NCBI GenBank assembly: GCA_003194525.1
Contig: NBIV01000014.1
Coordinates: 62,001 to 126,000 of the forward strand
Direction: 5' to 3'
Length of the DNA stretch: 64,000 bases
From: Gracilariopsis chorda
Lineage: Eukaryota; Rhodophyta; Florideophyceae; Gracilariales; Gracilariaceae
Position 1 is the first letter of the stretch. Every line of letters begins with the position of its first letter. The position numbers were made by a program, and so were the translations under genes. The notes below the pieces were generated by a model that worked only from the letters and a program-made list of their open reading frames with translations, was not told the DNA's origin and made no database searches. Positions 37,201 through 46,743 of the stretch are shown here, one piece after another.

Positions 37201-40200
37201 CTAGAAATCTCTGGAAAACTCATCAATTGTACTCTGCCTTCTTCCAGAGCTGTCCGTCTGCGGCCTAGGAGGCTCCAGGACTTGTATCTTAATAGAAGGT
37301 GAGTTCTCCAGGTGCGGCAACTTCTGAGGCGTAATAATTATAATTTGCTTATCTGATAGATAGGCAGTGCAGAAGTCTGTCATCTTCTTGAACGCCACAC
37401 GTCTAGTGGCATCGTCTTGAAACACATCAATTTCGTCGAAAACGCGCACGGGCATCTGACATATCTCTGCAAGGGCAAGAATGAAGGCCAAGGTTGTATA
37501 GCTCCGCTCACCACCACTCATAGAGCTTAGCTTTTCAATCGTGTGCCGCTCACCGTTCCTAATCTCATGATGCTGAAGTTGAGTCGTTATGGAAAGTTCG
37601 CCTTCGCCATTAGAATTCGTGCCAAAGCGAATGTTTCCCGTGTGCCCTTTCGCACTCAAGAATTGCCTAAAGTGAGATCGAACCATCCTTTTCAGCTTCT
37701 TATTTAGTTCATTGAGCTTCTTTCTCCGTCGCTTAATCCCAATTGTCAAACACTCCTCGTAATGGGATATGCGTGCAAACCGTTCTTTGTTCTCCTTATC
37801 CTGTTTTTTAGCTTGAAGGTACTCCGTCTCGATCTCCTGGGCACTTTTACCCCCTCTTCGCTTCTGCTCCGTTCGCAGTCGCTCTTGGAGTGTTTTTTAC
37901 TCTTCGTTGAGCTTTCTCAGAAGACCATTTGGACCAGTCTACATCCTCAGGGCATGGACCCAAAGATCTGGCCACTTCCGTGTAATCCACCACTTTCTTG
38001 CGCTGAATGTTCAGCTCATTATGAGCTTGAGCAAGTCGTTCAGCTGCTTGCGCTGATTCTACTTTTAGATTTCGATGTCTAGACTTCACTCGTGCTACTT
38101 CTTGGTTTATTTGCTCCAGGGACTCAGTCAAAGAGGCTGCTTCATTCCGGAAGGTCTCACTTTCTGCTTTGATCCGCCTCAAGTCATCCTGTAAGGTAGT
38201 TTTCGTTTCTTCACAGTGCTGAACCTCATTGCGTTCATTGTTCCTGCGAATATCGTGGCTTTTCTTTAAGTTCTCCAAGTCTGCGATTTCTCTCTCAAAT
38301 GGTTCAGGATCGAAAGCATTCTCTGCATAGTTAAGCTGATCCTCAATAGTGTTCTTCTTTCTGTGCAGCTCAGTGAGTTCAGTCTTGCTGTTGTGAATAT
38401 CCGTTTGAACTCTAGTCACTTCCTTTAAGAGATCATTCAATTCCCTACTGCGCGCGGCGAGGTTCTCTTCGCACTTCCTTTTTTCTTGGTCAGCTTGCTT
38501 CACTTGTTCTTCTAAGGCTGCCAAGTACGGACCCATGTCCTTCGACAAATATCTAGCACACACATTCTGAGGTGCATGGCGGAATGTGTTGGATCCGTTT
38601 CGGATATACGCCCGGTCTCCATGTTTGTTCCAAACCATGTGAACATTTGGCACCCTTTTCCATGCAAGCCGTTTGACGTCGTCCTCCGAACTAAGGACAT
38701 TCTTCTCGACTTTGGCCATATCCACCAGAGCATTAAAGACTGCGTCGTTCCTAACTTCCATTGTTTCTAGAATTGTTCGGTACCTATCATATTGCTGGAG
38801 CGCAGGCATGTCGCCGTGTCCGATGTCGTACCTTCCACGCCTAAGGTTGGAAATAAGTACATTCGGCTTAAATCTCCTAGGGAATATGCTTTTCAATAAT
38901 ATTGCATCCTTCGTATCATGGACAATATACGTGAGCAAAAGATGTCTCCCCAAAGCAACCTCGATCGCCCCAGCCCACGAGTGATCGAGTAATTTCACAT
39001 AATGCGCGATGGGTCCTACCGGCATGTGGCTAAACTCACGGCCGCGCTGCTTGATCCTCCGAGCGATTTCAACAACCTCTTCTCCAAATCGTGCAAGACC
39101 CGTTCTGTTGGTCGCCCTCGCAGTATCACGAAGATGCGTTCGCCTTTTGTCATCCAGTTCTGTTCTCCACCGATCGTACTCCGTCTTTGCGTTCTGCAAG
39201 TTTTGCTCTTTGTAGTACTTATCTTCAAGTAAAGCCGAATCTTTAGCCTGAGAACTCTGAATCGTCTCGTTCAGCTCCTTCTCTCTCATATCTAAGCTTT
39301 GAAGCTCTTGGATCAGCCTGGACTTCTGCTCCTGGCCGGCAAAGTGATCTTTACGAGCCTGTTCCATTCTTGCGTTAGTCTCTATAATTCGCTTGTCCGC
39401 ATCATTCACGTCTGACTCAATTTCGGTCAAACGCCTCTTGTGACTCTTGATGTCCGTTTCAACCTTGATTATCTGTCTGCGAGTATCCTGATAAGTCTTA
39501 TTAAACTGCTGAACTCTACCGGAGGCCGCGTCAACTTTCTGATGGAGATCATCCCTTTGCGAGCTAAAACTCTCAAGCTTCTTCCCAGTCCTATCGACCT
39601 CAAATGAGAGCTTTTCTGCTCTTGGAGCTATATCGTCGTGGGTCTTCTGCTCGTATTCGAGGCGTTTCTTGTCCGTTTCTTGTACGATCACCCATGCGCT
39701 AAGTATTTCTGCGTTTCTGATGGTCCTGTCAATGTTTTTCATGGCCTCGGAGTCCCGATAGTTTGCTTCTAATTTGGCCAGCTTTCTATCCGATTCAGGC
39801 ATGCCTTCCTCAGTTCTTCGGAGAATATCACGAATGTCTTCCGTAACCTTGATTGTCATTTTCAGTTCTTCTTCTAGTGGACCGAGCAACGTGGCCTCTC
39901 GGTAAAACTGAAAATGTTGCGTCGGCTTCTGACCTGCCAAGAAAGTTTTGCTCTTGGTTTGAGTTAGAATAGATACAGGGTTCTTAACCATAAATCCAAA
40001 ATGGTCAACGATGTTTTGCACTTCACGACTGGGGGTGACCCCCTCAGGAAGGGTAATGTTCCTAGTGCGACGACCTTTTACTCCCCAGGAATGGTTACCG
40101 TGTCTACGAAGCCTTCTCTCTATGGTAATCATATCCCCGTACACATCGTGCTTATAGCTCATGTCTTGGCTGAGATCTTCATTTCTATAGTTCAAGATGT

Positions 40201-40831
40201 TGATGTGAACGATGGCATCGTTCTTGTTGTGCTGAATAAGGTCTTGAATTTTAGAGCCACGTTCAGTATCCCGAGCGCTTCCCTGCAAACCAACCTGCAG
40301 AGCCGCAACGATGGCACTTTTGCCAGAGCCGTTTTCTCCATTGATGATATTTACGTTTGGTCCGAAAGATATCTTGAAACGCGAGTGGCACATAAAGCGA
40401 TACATTTCAATCGAGTCCAAAATGCCGCAAGTGGCAAACCCGCTACTTTTGCGGAGGCGAGGTTGACCCTCGCTATTAGGTTCAAACGATTCTTCGTCAC
40501 CCTCCTCGTACTCTTCCTCGTCTTGACGAAATGAATGCGGTTCTGATGGTTCTACGTCCATTTTGCTAGGCTTCTTCTCTATCGGCAGTGGGCTGATGAC
40601 GTCTTCCTCATACTCAGAAGGATCATTCGTCGTAACAGGCTGAGGTGCCCGTCGAGCTCGACGCCGAGCGGGACTGGGTGCTGGTTGGATTTCATCCTCT
40701 TCATAAAGAACAGGCTGTGAATCATAATTATCTGCTTCATGATTCTCTTCGTAGGCTTCGTCCTCTTCCACCAAGCGGCGTTGTCGCTTGACCTGACGTT
40801 GACTGCTTCGAGTGGTACTACGCTTAGGCAT
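37201..40831 (-). CDS. SMC6: SMC6 (Smc5/6 complex ATPase) with a one-base frame break
   Basis: Starts at the ATG at 40831. An acidic, basic-patched N-terminal extension (about 130 residues) precedes the head: MCHSRFKISFGPNVNIING, Walker A GENGSGKSA, and FMVKNPVSILTQTKSKTFL, which is specific to SMC6 rather than SMC5. Long coiled coils flank a hinge (about residues 560-700). The C-terminal head has LSSMSGGERSYTTL and Walker B VRVFDEIDVFQDDATRR, ending with QIIIITPQKLPHL. The reading frame breaks at a run of six T (37893-37898; A on the coding strand). Upstream it runs WSSEKAQRRVK and stops at 37847. Downstream, in a frame shifted by one base, it resumes as KTLQERLRTEQKRR and runs to 37201. Length with one base fewer would be about 1209 residues. 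SMC6 acts in recombination repair and replication. Confidence 0.93.
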
Positions 40832-41952
40832 GATCACTCTCTATTTGAAGCTTCTCTGTCGACTGCCGGCCTATACGCAATTGGCAGGTAGGTCCCAATA
40901 TCCTGGCCTCAAAGCTGCATGAAATTGCGCTGCAGAGAGCACAAAGGTGAAGATATTCGTGCTGCAGTACCTTTCCAGTTGCGGGCCAGCGCAGTAACAC
41001 CCTTGTACCTGGATAACACTTCGACTTGAAGCGCCAGTCGTGCGTTTTGACGTTCTGTGCATCCGTATTCCAGGTGCTGGTACCGTTGTATCTACGAAGG
41101 GTAAAGGGTTAAAGGGTTAGCGGTTAGATCTACGGTACCGGTATATGTACAAACTTTGTACTACAAAGGTACAGTACCTTTGGTAGGGTTAGCGGTAGCC
41201 GCGACCAGGCGTAGAACGTTGGTTTTCCAGCCTAACTTTACCTGCTGTGTGCAATGACGGTAACGAGCAAACAAAAAAAAGAATTGGCGCCAAAAACCTT
41301 GGCATTTTCTGGGATCAAACCGTGTACAGCAGGGTCACGATGCCCGGCATCATGTCCTTGGTGCAATGTAGGGTTAGAAGGTTAAGGGTTACTAGGATTT
41401 ACGCAGTTGCAATTTCGTGAGTTAGCAATCCTCACCCTGACCTTCCGCATTTCTCAACAGAGCCTTAGGAGACCTCTACTCGTTCTCACTCGCTAGTATT
41501 CGTGAGGTCGTTAAATACACAGATATCAAGGGGGTTGCGTTTCCGTGCCCCTTGGAAACCCAACAAAATGGAATAACGCTCTTTTTCCCGATGAATGACA
41601 CATCTCAAATATGTGAGACAAACATGTGCTAAACGGGAACTTTGACTTCGGAAACATGGGAATGTTTCAGGCTCAGGTGACCGCGACTTGCTCTCCTATT
41701 ACCTTGAACAACCGCCCTTTATGAGAAAGCATTTGGATTGCTGCCAAAGGTTGAAGTACTATACGCGCAGGAGCATAGCGTTCTCAAGCGCGTTGTGCCT
41801 TTTCCTGAGAAGCTTTTCTTCTTATTTACTGTCTAATAAGTCAAAAACAAGTTCAGCAGCCTTGGATATCTTCATGACAACCTCCTGATTGCACTTCGGA
41901 TGCCTTCATTCAGCAAGACATCCATCGAATACTATTTCTATTATCTTTGTTC
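40832..41952. other. Intergenic with palindromic motifs, no gene seen
   Basis: Contains AAAGGGTTAGCGG (about 41111) and TAGGGTTAGCGG (about 41184) motifs, a GTAC-rich segment and short frames without motifs (for example 41688-41888). Confidence 0.5.
41164..41182. repeat. 19-bp perfect palindrome
   Basis: CAAAGGTACAGTACCTTTG: nine-base arms around a single A, directly followed by GTAGGGTTAGCGG. Confidence 0.9.
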
Positions 41953-42948
41953 TCAACCCTCATATGGGATCAAGTTTTCTCCAACAGTGGGCACCTTCAT
42001 ACAATGATTTGGAGCCGTCATTACCACTTTCGAGTCTGCGTGGCGTCTCATACATATCTTATTTCCCGACTCAGTACATTCAAATTTGGCCTCACATGGA
42101 CGAGGTTTGCATCCCCCCTCTTTCGCACTATCATCATCCATGTCATAGCATTCACCTCCTGAACGATTCGTGAGCTTGCAAACACAAAATCCTTGAAAAT
42201 CACTATCAGAGCTTTGGCCGTCAAAGGTGATTTTCTTGTCTTTTTCCGAATCCTCTGCCCGTTGTGAGGGCTTGTTGGATTCGTCCTTTCCCGGTGAAAC
42301 CCCGCAGTTCTCACCACCAATCACAAGACGAAGGAAGACGGTATCAGTTGGTTTTTCTTCCTTTTTGTTGTCCTTCGGGGCAAGTCTCCACACATAAGAA
42401 GCCTTGAGGTCGAACTTGTCGGTTTTGATATCCATGTCATCCGCGCGATCCCAGTGGCAAAAAGTGCGCAGAGTTCCTGATTCCTTGTGTCTGTATGATG
42501 ATGCTAGATTCCAGTTTTCTTGGTCTTCTTCAGTCCACTGCTCATAATCTCCGTTGGCAGTAAAGCGACTATGTCCTGAACGATACATCTTGCCATCCCA
42601 GTCGACAGTGACCATCACGCCCGGATTCTCTCCAATTTTTCTTGCCATGAAAGCAACAACATCACCCTTCTTGAGATCTACATTTACTGTAGTAGGAGAT
42701 GAAATTATTGTCCTCCCTAGAGACTTCCCGTTCACAAAGAGGGTAGTGTCAGCATATGCAGAGAACTTAATGGTTGCGGGTTTGTGGTCCTTATCAATTG
42801 CTCTTAGAATGTGAGTCAGTGAAACCCATGAAGGCCAGAACCAGTTGTTGTTTCGATCGCCCTGAGAGGTGTTCCAAAAAGCTCGAGCAGAGCCAACAGA
42901 TAAAACGGCAGCGATGACAAGAAGGACCTTGATGATGCTCACCTTCAT
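41953..42948 (-). CDS. Secreted protein with cysteine-rich C-terminus
   Basis: A 331-residue protein starting with a clear signal peptide (MKVSIIKVLLVIAAVLSVGS, probable cleavage after the following Ala-Arg-Ala). Residues about 55-125 look like a beta-rich ligand-binding or PA14/galactose-binding-like module (IKFSAYADTTLFVNGKSLG; VAFMARKIGENPGVMVTVDW). A lysine- and acid-rich linker follows (about 190-245), then about 80 residues with ten cysteines. Two further Cys sit earlier. The architecture suggests an extracellular or cell-wall protein. I do not recognise a named family. The region upstream carries CT microsatellites. Confidence 0.7.
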   Translation of the reverse strand: MKVSIIKVLLVIAAVLSVGSARAFWNTSQGDRNNNWFWPSWVSLTHILRAIDKDHKPATIKFSAYADTTLFVNGKSLGRTIISSPTTVNVDLKKGDVVAFMARKIGENPGVMVTVDWDGKMYRSGHSRFTANGDYEQWTEEDQENWNLASSYRHKESGTLRTFCHWDRADDMDIKTDKFDLKASYVWRLAPKDNKKEEKPTDTVFLRLVIGGENCGVSPGKDESNKPSQRAEDSEKDKKITFDGQSSDSDFQGFCVCKLTNRSGGECYDMDDDSAKEGGCKPRPCEAKFECTESGNKICMRRHADSKVVMTAPNHCMKVPTVGENLIPYEG

Positions 42949-43148
42949 TGTTAAAGTTGTATTCCGGTCTTTAAGAATAAATGTTTGCGGATAGCTTCAA
43001 GAGTTCAAAACACGGCAGGTGACTTTTTCTTTTGTCGAGAGGTTACGGCAGGATGAAGGTGGGCTGAAAACAAGCAAGGCTTCTTATACAACTCCAGACT
43101 ACTTCATATCTCATCCACTGCTGGCTCGCTCTCGTACCTGTCGTTATC

Positions 43149-43186
43149 GTCTCTCTCACCCTCTCGCTCTCTCTTTCTCTCTCTGA
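43149..43186. repeat. CT microsatellite
   Basis: An imperfect CT/CTT tract of about 38 bp. Confidence 0.85.
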
Positions 43187-44024
43187 TTATTACATATTGC
43201 CACCCTAGACGGAGCAAGGTAAGTACTAAAGTATGACCTGTTGAGTTGGGTCGCGTTCTGTAAGACGCTCCTCTGTTTCACAATATCCCGACTTGTTATC
43301 ATCGACGCTCTTTCGGACGCAAGAATCTTGTGTGCGTTTTGATTTTGTAAAAGATATGACAACTTTAGGATGCAATTGCAAACATGTCATACGCCTTCAC
43401 TGAAATAACAAAATCATCCTGAACGGCGTCTTGCTCGATGAGTTCTTTCTAGATCAGAGAAACCCAAAAGGACATAAGATCAATATTTGCAATATGGTCA
43501 GACAAGTTTATGGTACTGCATAACTGCAGAGAAAGGGGTTTTTCGTGGATCAATCTTTACCTGTCTTGGAATTTGGGACTCGGTCAATATAAACAGACAG
43601 CCACACATCTTCGACGACGGCAATCCAATAATATTGTCTAAACTGTTCGCTAGAGTTGCTAGAGGGGCTGCCAAAAATCTCAAACATGTCGATACTGTCA
43701 TGTTTTGCCTTTGTGCGGAGATTGAGAGTTTGTAGAGTAAAGATATCAAACTTTGATGCAAAGCTGGATCTGAAGAGTGAAATTGTTGACTTCAAAGAGT
43801 AGAGATTTCTTCTTAGTAAGATATCATTACGAGCGGGGACGCGGGTTCTCTTATCGATGTTATTGATGTTGCTTGAGGGCGGGCGAAGCCTAATTCCGAC
43901 TTCGACGTACATATTTTCTAAGAAGCTACTCTCTGCCACGAAGAGCAAGTTCTCGAGATAAACCCAGTTGCGGCTCGATTCTGCTCCCCCTGATTCGTAT
44001 CAGCAGAAGGGTAGTCACACCCCA

Positions 44025-44080
44025 TTTCTTCTTCTTCTTTATGGGCACAAATTACCTGATTACGGCATTATGGTAGAACC
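44025..44080 (-). mobile_element. LINE family B, very short 3'-tail copy
   Basis: Read on the minus strand it has ATGCCGTAATCAGG, then CATAAAGAAGAAGAAGAA, matching the last 55 bp of the element at 53491-53894. The stem next to the loop GTAATCA is degraded. Nothing upstream matches, so this is a strongly 5'-truncated insertion. Confidence 0.75.
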
Positions 44081-44209
44081 TAACACTGCAAGGGAGCTTT
44101 TGTTCGTCTAGCACGCTAAACTCTATGTATTACGTAAAGCTCCTCGAAGAAGAAAGATTTCTTCTGTGCCGGAGTACCAATCTCTATTCATGTCCTTGGA
44201 ATGTAGCCG

Positions 44210-44872
44210 ATGACTGTGCTCGCTCTCACCTTGCAGCAGCCGTGTTGCGCTCACCAGCTACTATCTCGGAACATTGAAAGATCAGCACCAAGCTTCTACG
44301 GGAAGAAACGAGATCGGATCCATTTCGTTCTGACGCAGCTCGTGTTTTCCATCCTTTTTTCTGCTATTCCTTCCCTTTTCACTAGAGGACGTCAGCTAAA
44401 GGGCACACCACGACAAGGCGGATTCCAATGTGCCTCGTTTTCGTCGTCGAGAAGCACTAACGACGTTGTACACACCCTTTCCTCTTTACCCTTGGCGATT
44501 TCGGACAGTAAAACCGGCCTAAAACACGTGCTGTCCTTCGATCATGGCGCGAGTTCCATAAAAAGCCCTGCAAACCATTCAGGTCCCTGTACGGGCGGGC
44601 TTATGTTCTTCCAACATTCACGCGATGCTCAGAGGCTGCGTGAGGTAAGACTGCCGCCTCAGTCTCCGTGGGAAACTCCTGACCCTTCCGGGAAAATTCA
44701 AGGAAAGGCTGGCAAGATCTTCCGCGAAGCTCGTGCGTCGTGCCTGTCGTCGAAGCACACCTCGACCGGTGGATTAATGTGTTGTGCCCAAAGCAAGGCC
44801 ATTGACCGTTCCTACGTGATCCCTCAGCGCAGTACTAATGCAGCAACAAGAGACTTGACACCGCAGCTTTAG
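44210..44872 (+). CDS. Hypothetical protein with internal repeat
   Basis: A 220-residue single frame from an ATG. Residues about 39-57 (FVLTQLVFSILFSAIPSLF) are hydrophobic and could be a membrane segment. Two segments are similar to each other: TGGLMFFQHSRDAQRLREVR (about 128-147) and TGGLMCCAQSKAIDRSYVIP (about 187-206). The intervening region is Pro/Lys-rich. No known family is recognised. The internal repeat and open length favour a real gene; the lack of homologues I can name lowers confidence. Confidence 0.42.
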   Translation: MTVLALTLQQPCCAHQLLSRNIERSAPSFYGKKRDRIHFVLTQLVFSILFSAIPSLFTRGRQLKGTPRQGGFQCASFSSSRSTNDVVHTLSSLPLAISDSKTGLKHVLSFDHGASSIKSPANHSGPCTGGLMFFQHSRDAQRLREVRLPPQSPWETPDPSGKIQGKAGKIFREARASCLSSKHTSTGGLMCCAQSKAIDRSYVIPQRSTNAATRDLTPQL

Positions 44873-45546
44873 AGATGAGGTACGACAGCTTCGACTTCAA
44901 CACTTCGCCTGGACAAGTTTAACAACACCCCGGGCTAGCGAGTTCTTAAAAAAATGACAACAACCACGTTGAAAGTTTTCGGTTCGTAACAAAGCGATGC
45001 TGGGGAGAAATCTGTAGCAATAAGGGGTAGCCAGTGGTAGAACGCTACCCAAGGATATCCTTCACACCTCTGGTACAGAGTACCGTTGGTACTTTCGGTA
45101 CCTCTGTCGAAGAAGAAAGAGAATCCACGAAAAATGGAAATTAAGCGCTAATCTCCTGTTTCCTGTACCCACCCATCAGCTGTGACCGTTTCGCTTCTTA
45201 CCAGACAAAACCTATGGCTTGAAGAGATATGCTTATTTCTAGCTGCACAGCGGTCACATTTGAGAACCAACATCTCATTCGCCGTAAATTACCTTTGGTA
45301 CGTGCATTTGTCTTGCGGCATTCGTCAATCACCTTCAGACAATTCTTAAGATAATACTGCCACAGCACCAAAGGCTTGAAGACAATCTACATGTGCATCC
45401 TGAAATCGCGTTCTTAGTATCTCATAAACCTTGCGAAAATGGCACCGGGTTTGCTGTTGGCAGACCATAATGGTATGGCAAGCGGTATTGAGTGATGGAT
45501 AAATAAGGGACATTCGTCCCAACCTAAATTCGTCCTGTTCGTGTTC
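44873..45546. other. Intergenic, no gene seen
   Basis: Includes a GGTAC-rich stretch (about 45072-45108, with several ggtac and gtacc words in opposite orientation), similar in style to 41140-41190. Confidence 0.5.
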
Positions 45547-46743
45547 TCAACTTGAATCGAGTACATACTGCCATATAGCCGTGTAGTGAAGGCTGCCTCC
45601 CATCAAGACAGCAAGATGCCATATAACATGCATCATGGGGCGCTTCTTCCCCAGTAGATAAAACACTATCCCCACAGAATACACTAGACCTCCTAAGACA
45701 ACAAGACTTACGGCCCCCGAATGCATTCGTTTAAGAAGAGTATTAGCAGAAAGAGAGCCAATCCATCCAGTGAGGAGAGCAAACAGAGCACGCGTTCGGT
45801 TACTTCCTAGGCCAAATGCGCTGCGTCCTATGCCGATGATGGCACAAGTCCAAACGGCGAACAAAGTGGCCGGTCCAACGGCGTCGAACGGTTTCGTAGT
45901 GTAACGCACTATAAAAGGTGTGTATGTGCCTGCAATCAGCAGAAAAATAGAACAGTGATCCCCGCGTCGTAAACAATGGGACGCATCAGGACGTCGGAAA
46001 CATGAGTGGTACACACAACTTGACGTGAGAAGTGTAAATAAAGATAATAAAAAGACAAACACGCTTAAGATCACTTCCGTGTCGGCGCGAACGATGATAG
46101 CACGTTGCAGCATGAAGGCAGCACCAACAACAGAAAAGACAGCCCCAACGCCATGCGTCAGGGCATTCAACATCTCGACGACGACCAGATTGCCACTGAG
46201 ATCAACGTGCAGTGGAGGGAGACTTGCATCTCGCAACGCCAGGTACTTGCGGACTGTTTGCACACCGTGTTCGTTGGCATGATTGTTGGATAAATCAAGA
46301 TGAGTTAGATTGGGCAGCCGATCGCATAGAAATGGGGCAATTGCAGTTGCAGCTTTCGAAGTCATCCCAATCGAAGCGAGATTCAGGTAGGACAGACGAC
46401 TCTGGGGGTTGTTTGAAAGATGGACGAAAAGCGCCAGAATAGCGGCATGATCAACTTTAACACCCTTGAGACTGAGGGCCGTGAGATTTGTGTGGCGAGA
46501 TATGATGGATGATAGACTAGCAAGCATTTGCAGAGAAAGTGACTTGGCGACGACGGTGAGATGCGTGACATGGGCAAGTCCGTACGTCGCGGATTGCCTA
46601 AAGAGTTGATCAAGTAAATTGAGCTGAAACTCCGAGGACACGCTTAACGTTGGTTCGCGTATACGTAGAGCTGCTTCCATCAACATGTCGCGCGGTTCTC
46701 GGTGTTGTTCGCATAGATGCACATACAGCTCGTGCGGAAGCAT
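45547..46743 (-). CDS. LRR-HlyIII/PAQR fusion membrane protein
   Basis: A 398-residue single frame. Residues about 55-180 are ribonuclease-inhibitor-like leucine-rich repeats (THLTVVAKSLSLQML, TNLTALSLKGVKVDHAAIL, SRLSYLNLASIGMTSKAA, PNLTHLDLSNNHANEHG). At about residue 188 the chain passes directly into a seven-helix HlyIII/PAQR domain: EMLNALTHGVGAVFS, then SSCVYHS with His246, then GDHCSIFLLIAGTYTPF with Asp262, and near the end MMHVIWHLAVLMGGSLHY with the HxxxH pair. The full set of putative metal-binding residues of this ceramidase-like/hemolysin III fold is therefore present. PAQR proteins act as adiponectin or progestin receptors and in membrane lipid homeostasis. I know of no standard architecture with LRRs joined to PAQR. 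The join is within one uninterrupted exon. Confidence 0.85.
   Translation of the reverse strand: MLPHELYVHLCEQHREPRDMLMEAALRIREPTLSVSSEFQLNLLDQLFRQSATYGLAHVTHLTVVAKSLSLQMLASLSSIISRHTNLTALSLKGVKVDHAAILALFVHLSNNPQSRLSYLNLASIGMTSKAATAIAPFLCDRLPNLTHLDLSNNHANEHGVQTVRKYLALRDASLPPLHVDLSGNLVVVEMLNALTHGVGAVFSVVGAAFMLQRAIIVRADTEVILSVFVFLLSLFTLLTSSCVYHSCFRRPDASHCLRRGDHCSIFLLIAGTYTPFIVRYTTKPFDAVGPATLFAVWTCAIIGIGRSAFGLGSNRTRALFALLTGWIGSLSANTLLKRMHSGAVSLVVLGGLVYSVGIVFYLLGKKRPMMHVIWHLAVLMGGSLHYTAIWQYVLDSS

Larger units (their letters stand above)
42949..44209. other. Intergenic; possible short exon on the minus strand
   Basis: Minus strand 44005-43561 is open and protein-like (RNWVYLENLLFVAESSFLEN to YYWIAVVEDVWLSVYIDR) without a confident ATG. 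It ends at an AG|GTAAAG donor, with a TTTCTCTGCAG acceptor 37 nt away leading to a few more codons and a stop (about 43499). This could be the last part of a gene or a relic. CT runs occupy 43149-43186, and a LINE tail lies at 44025-44080. Confidence 0.35.

Noticed and set aside
37201-40831. SMC5 as the identity of the SMC gene
   Set aside because: The MCHSRF start of the head, the NPVSILTQ segment and the VRVFDEIDVFQ Walker B fit SMC6 better than SMC5.
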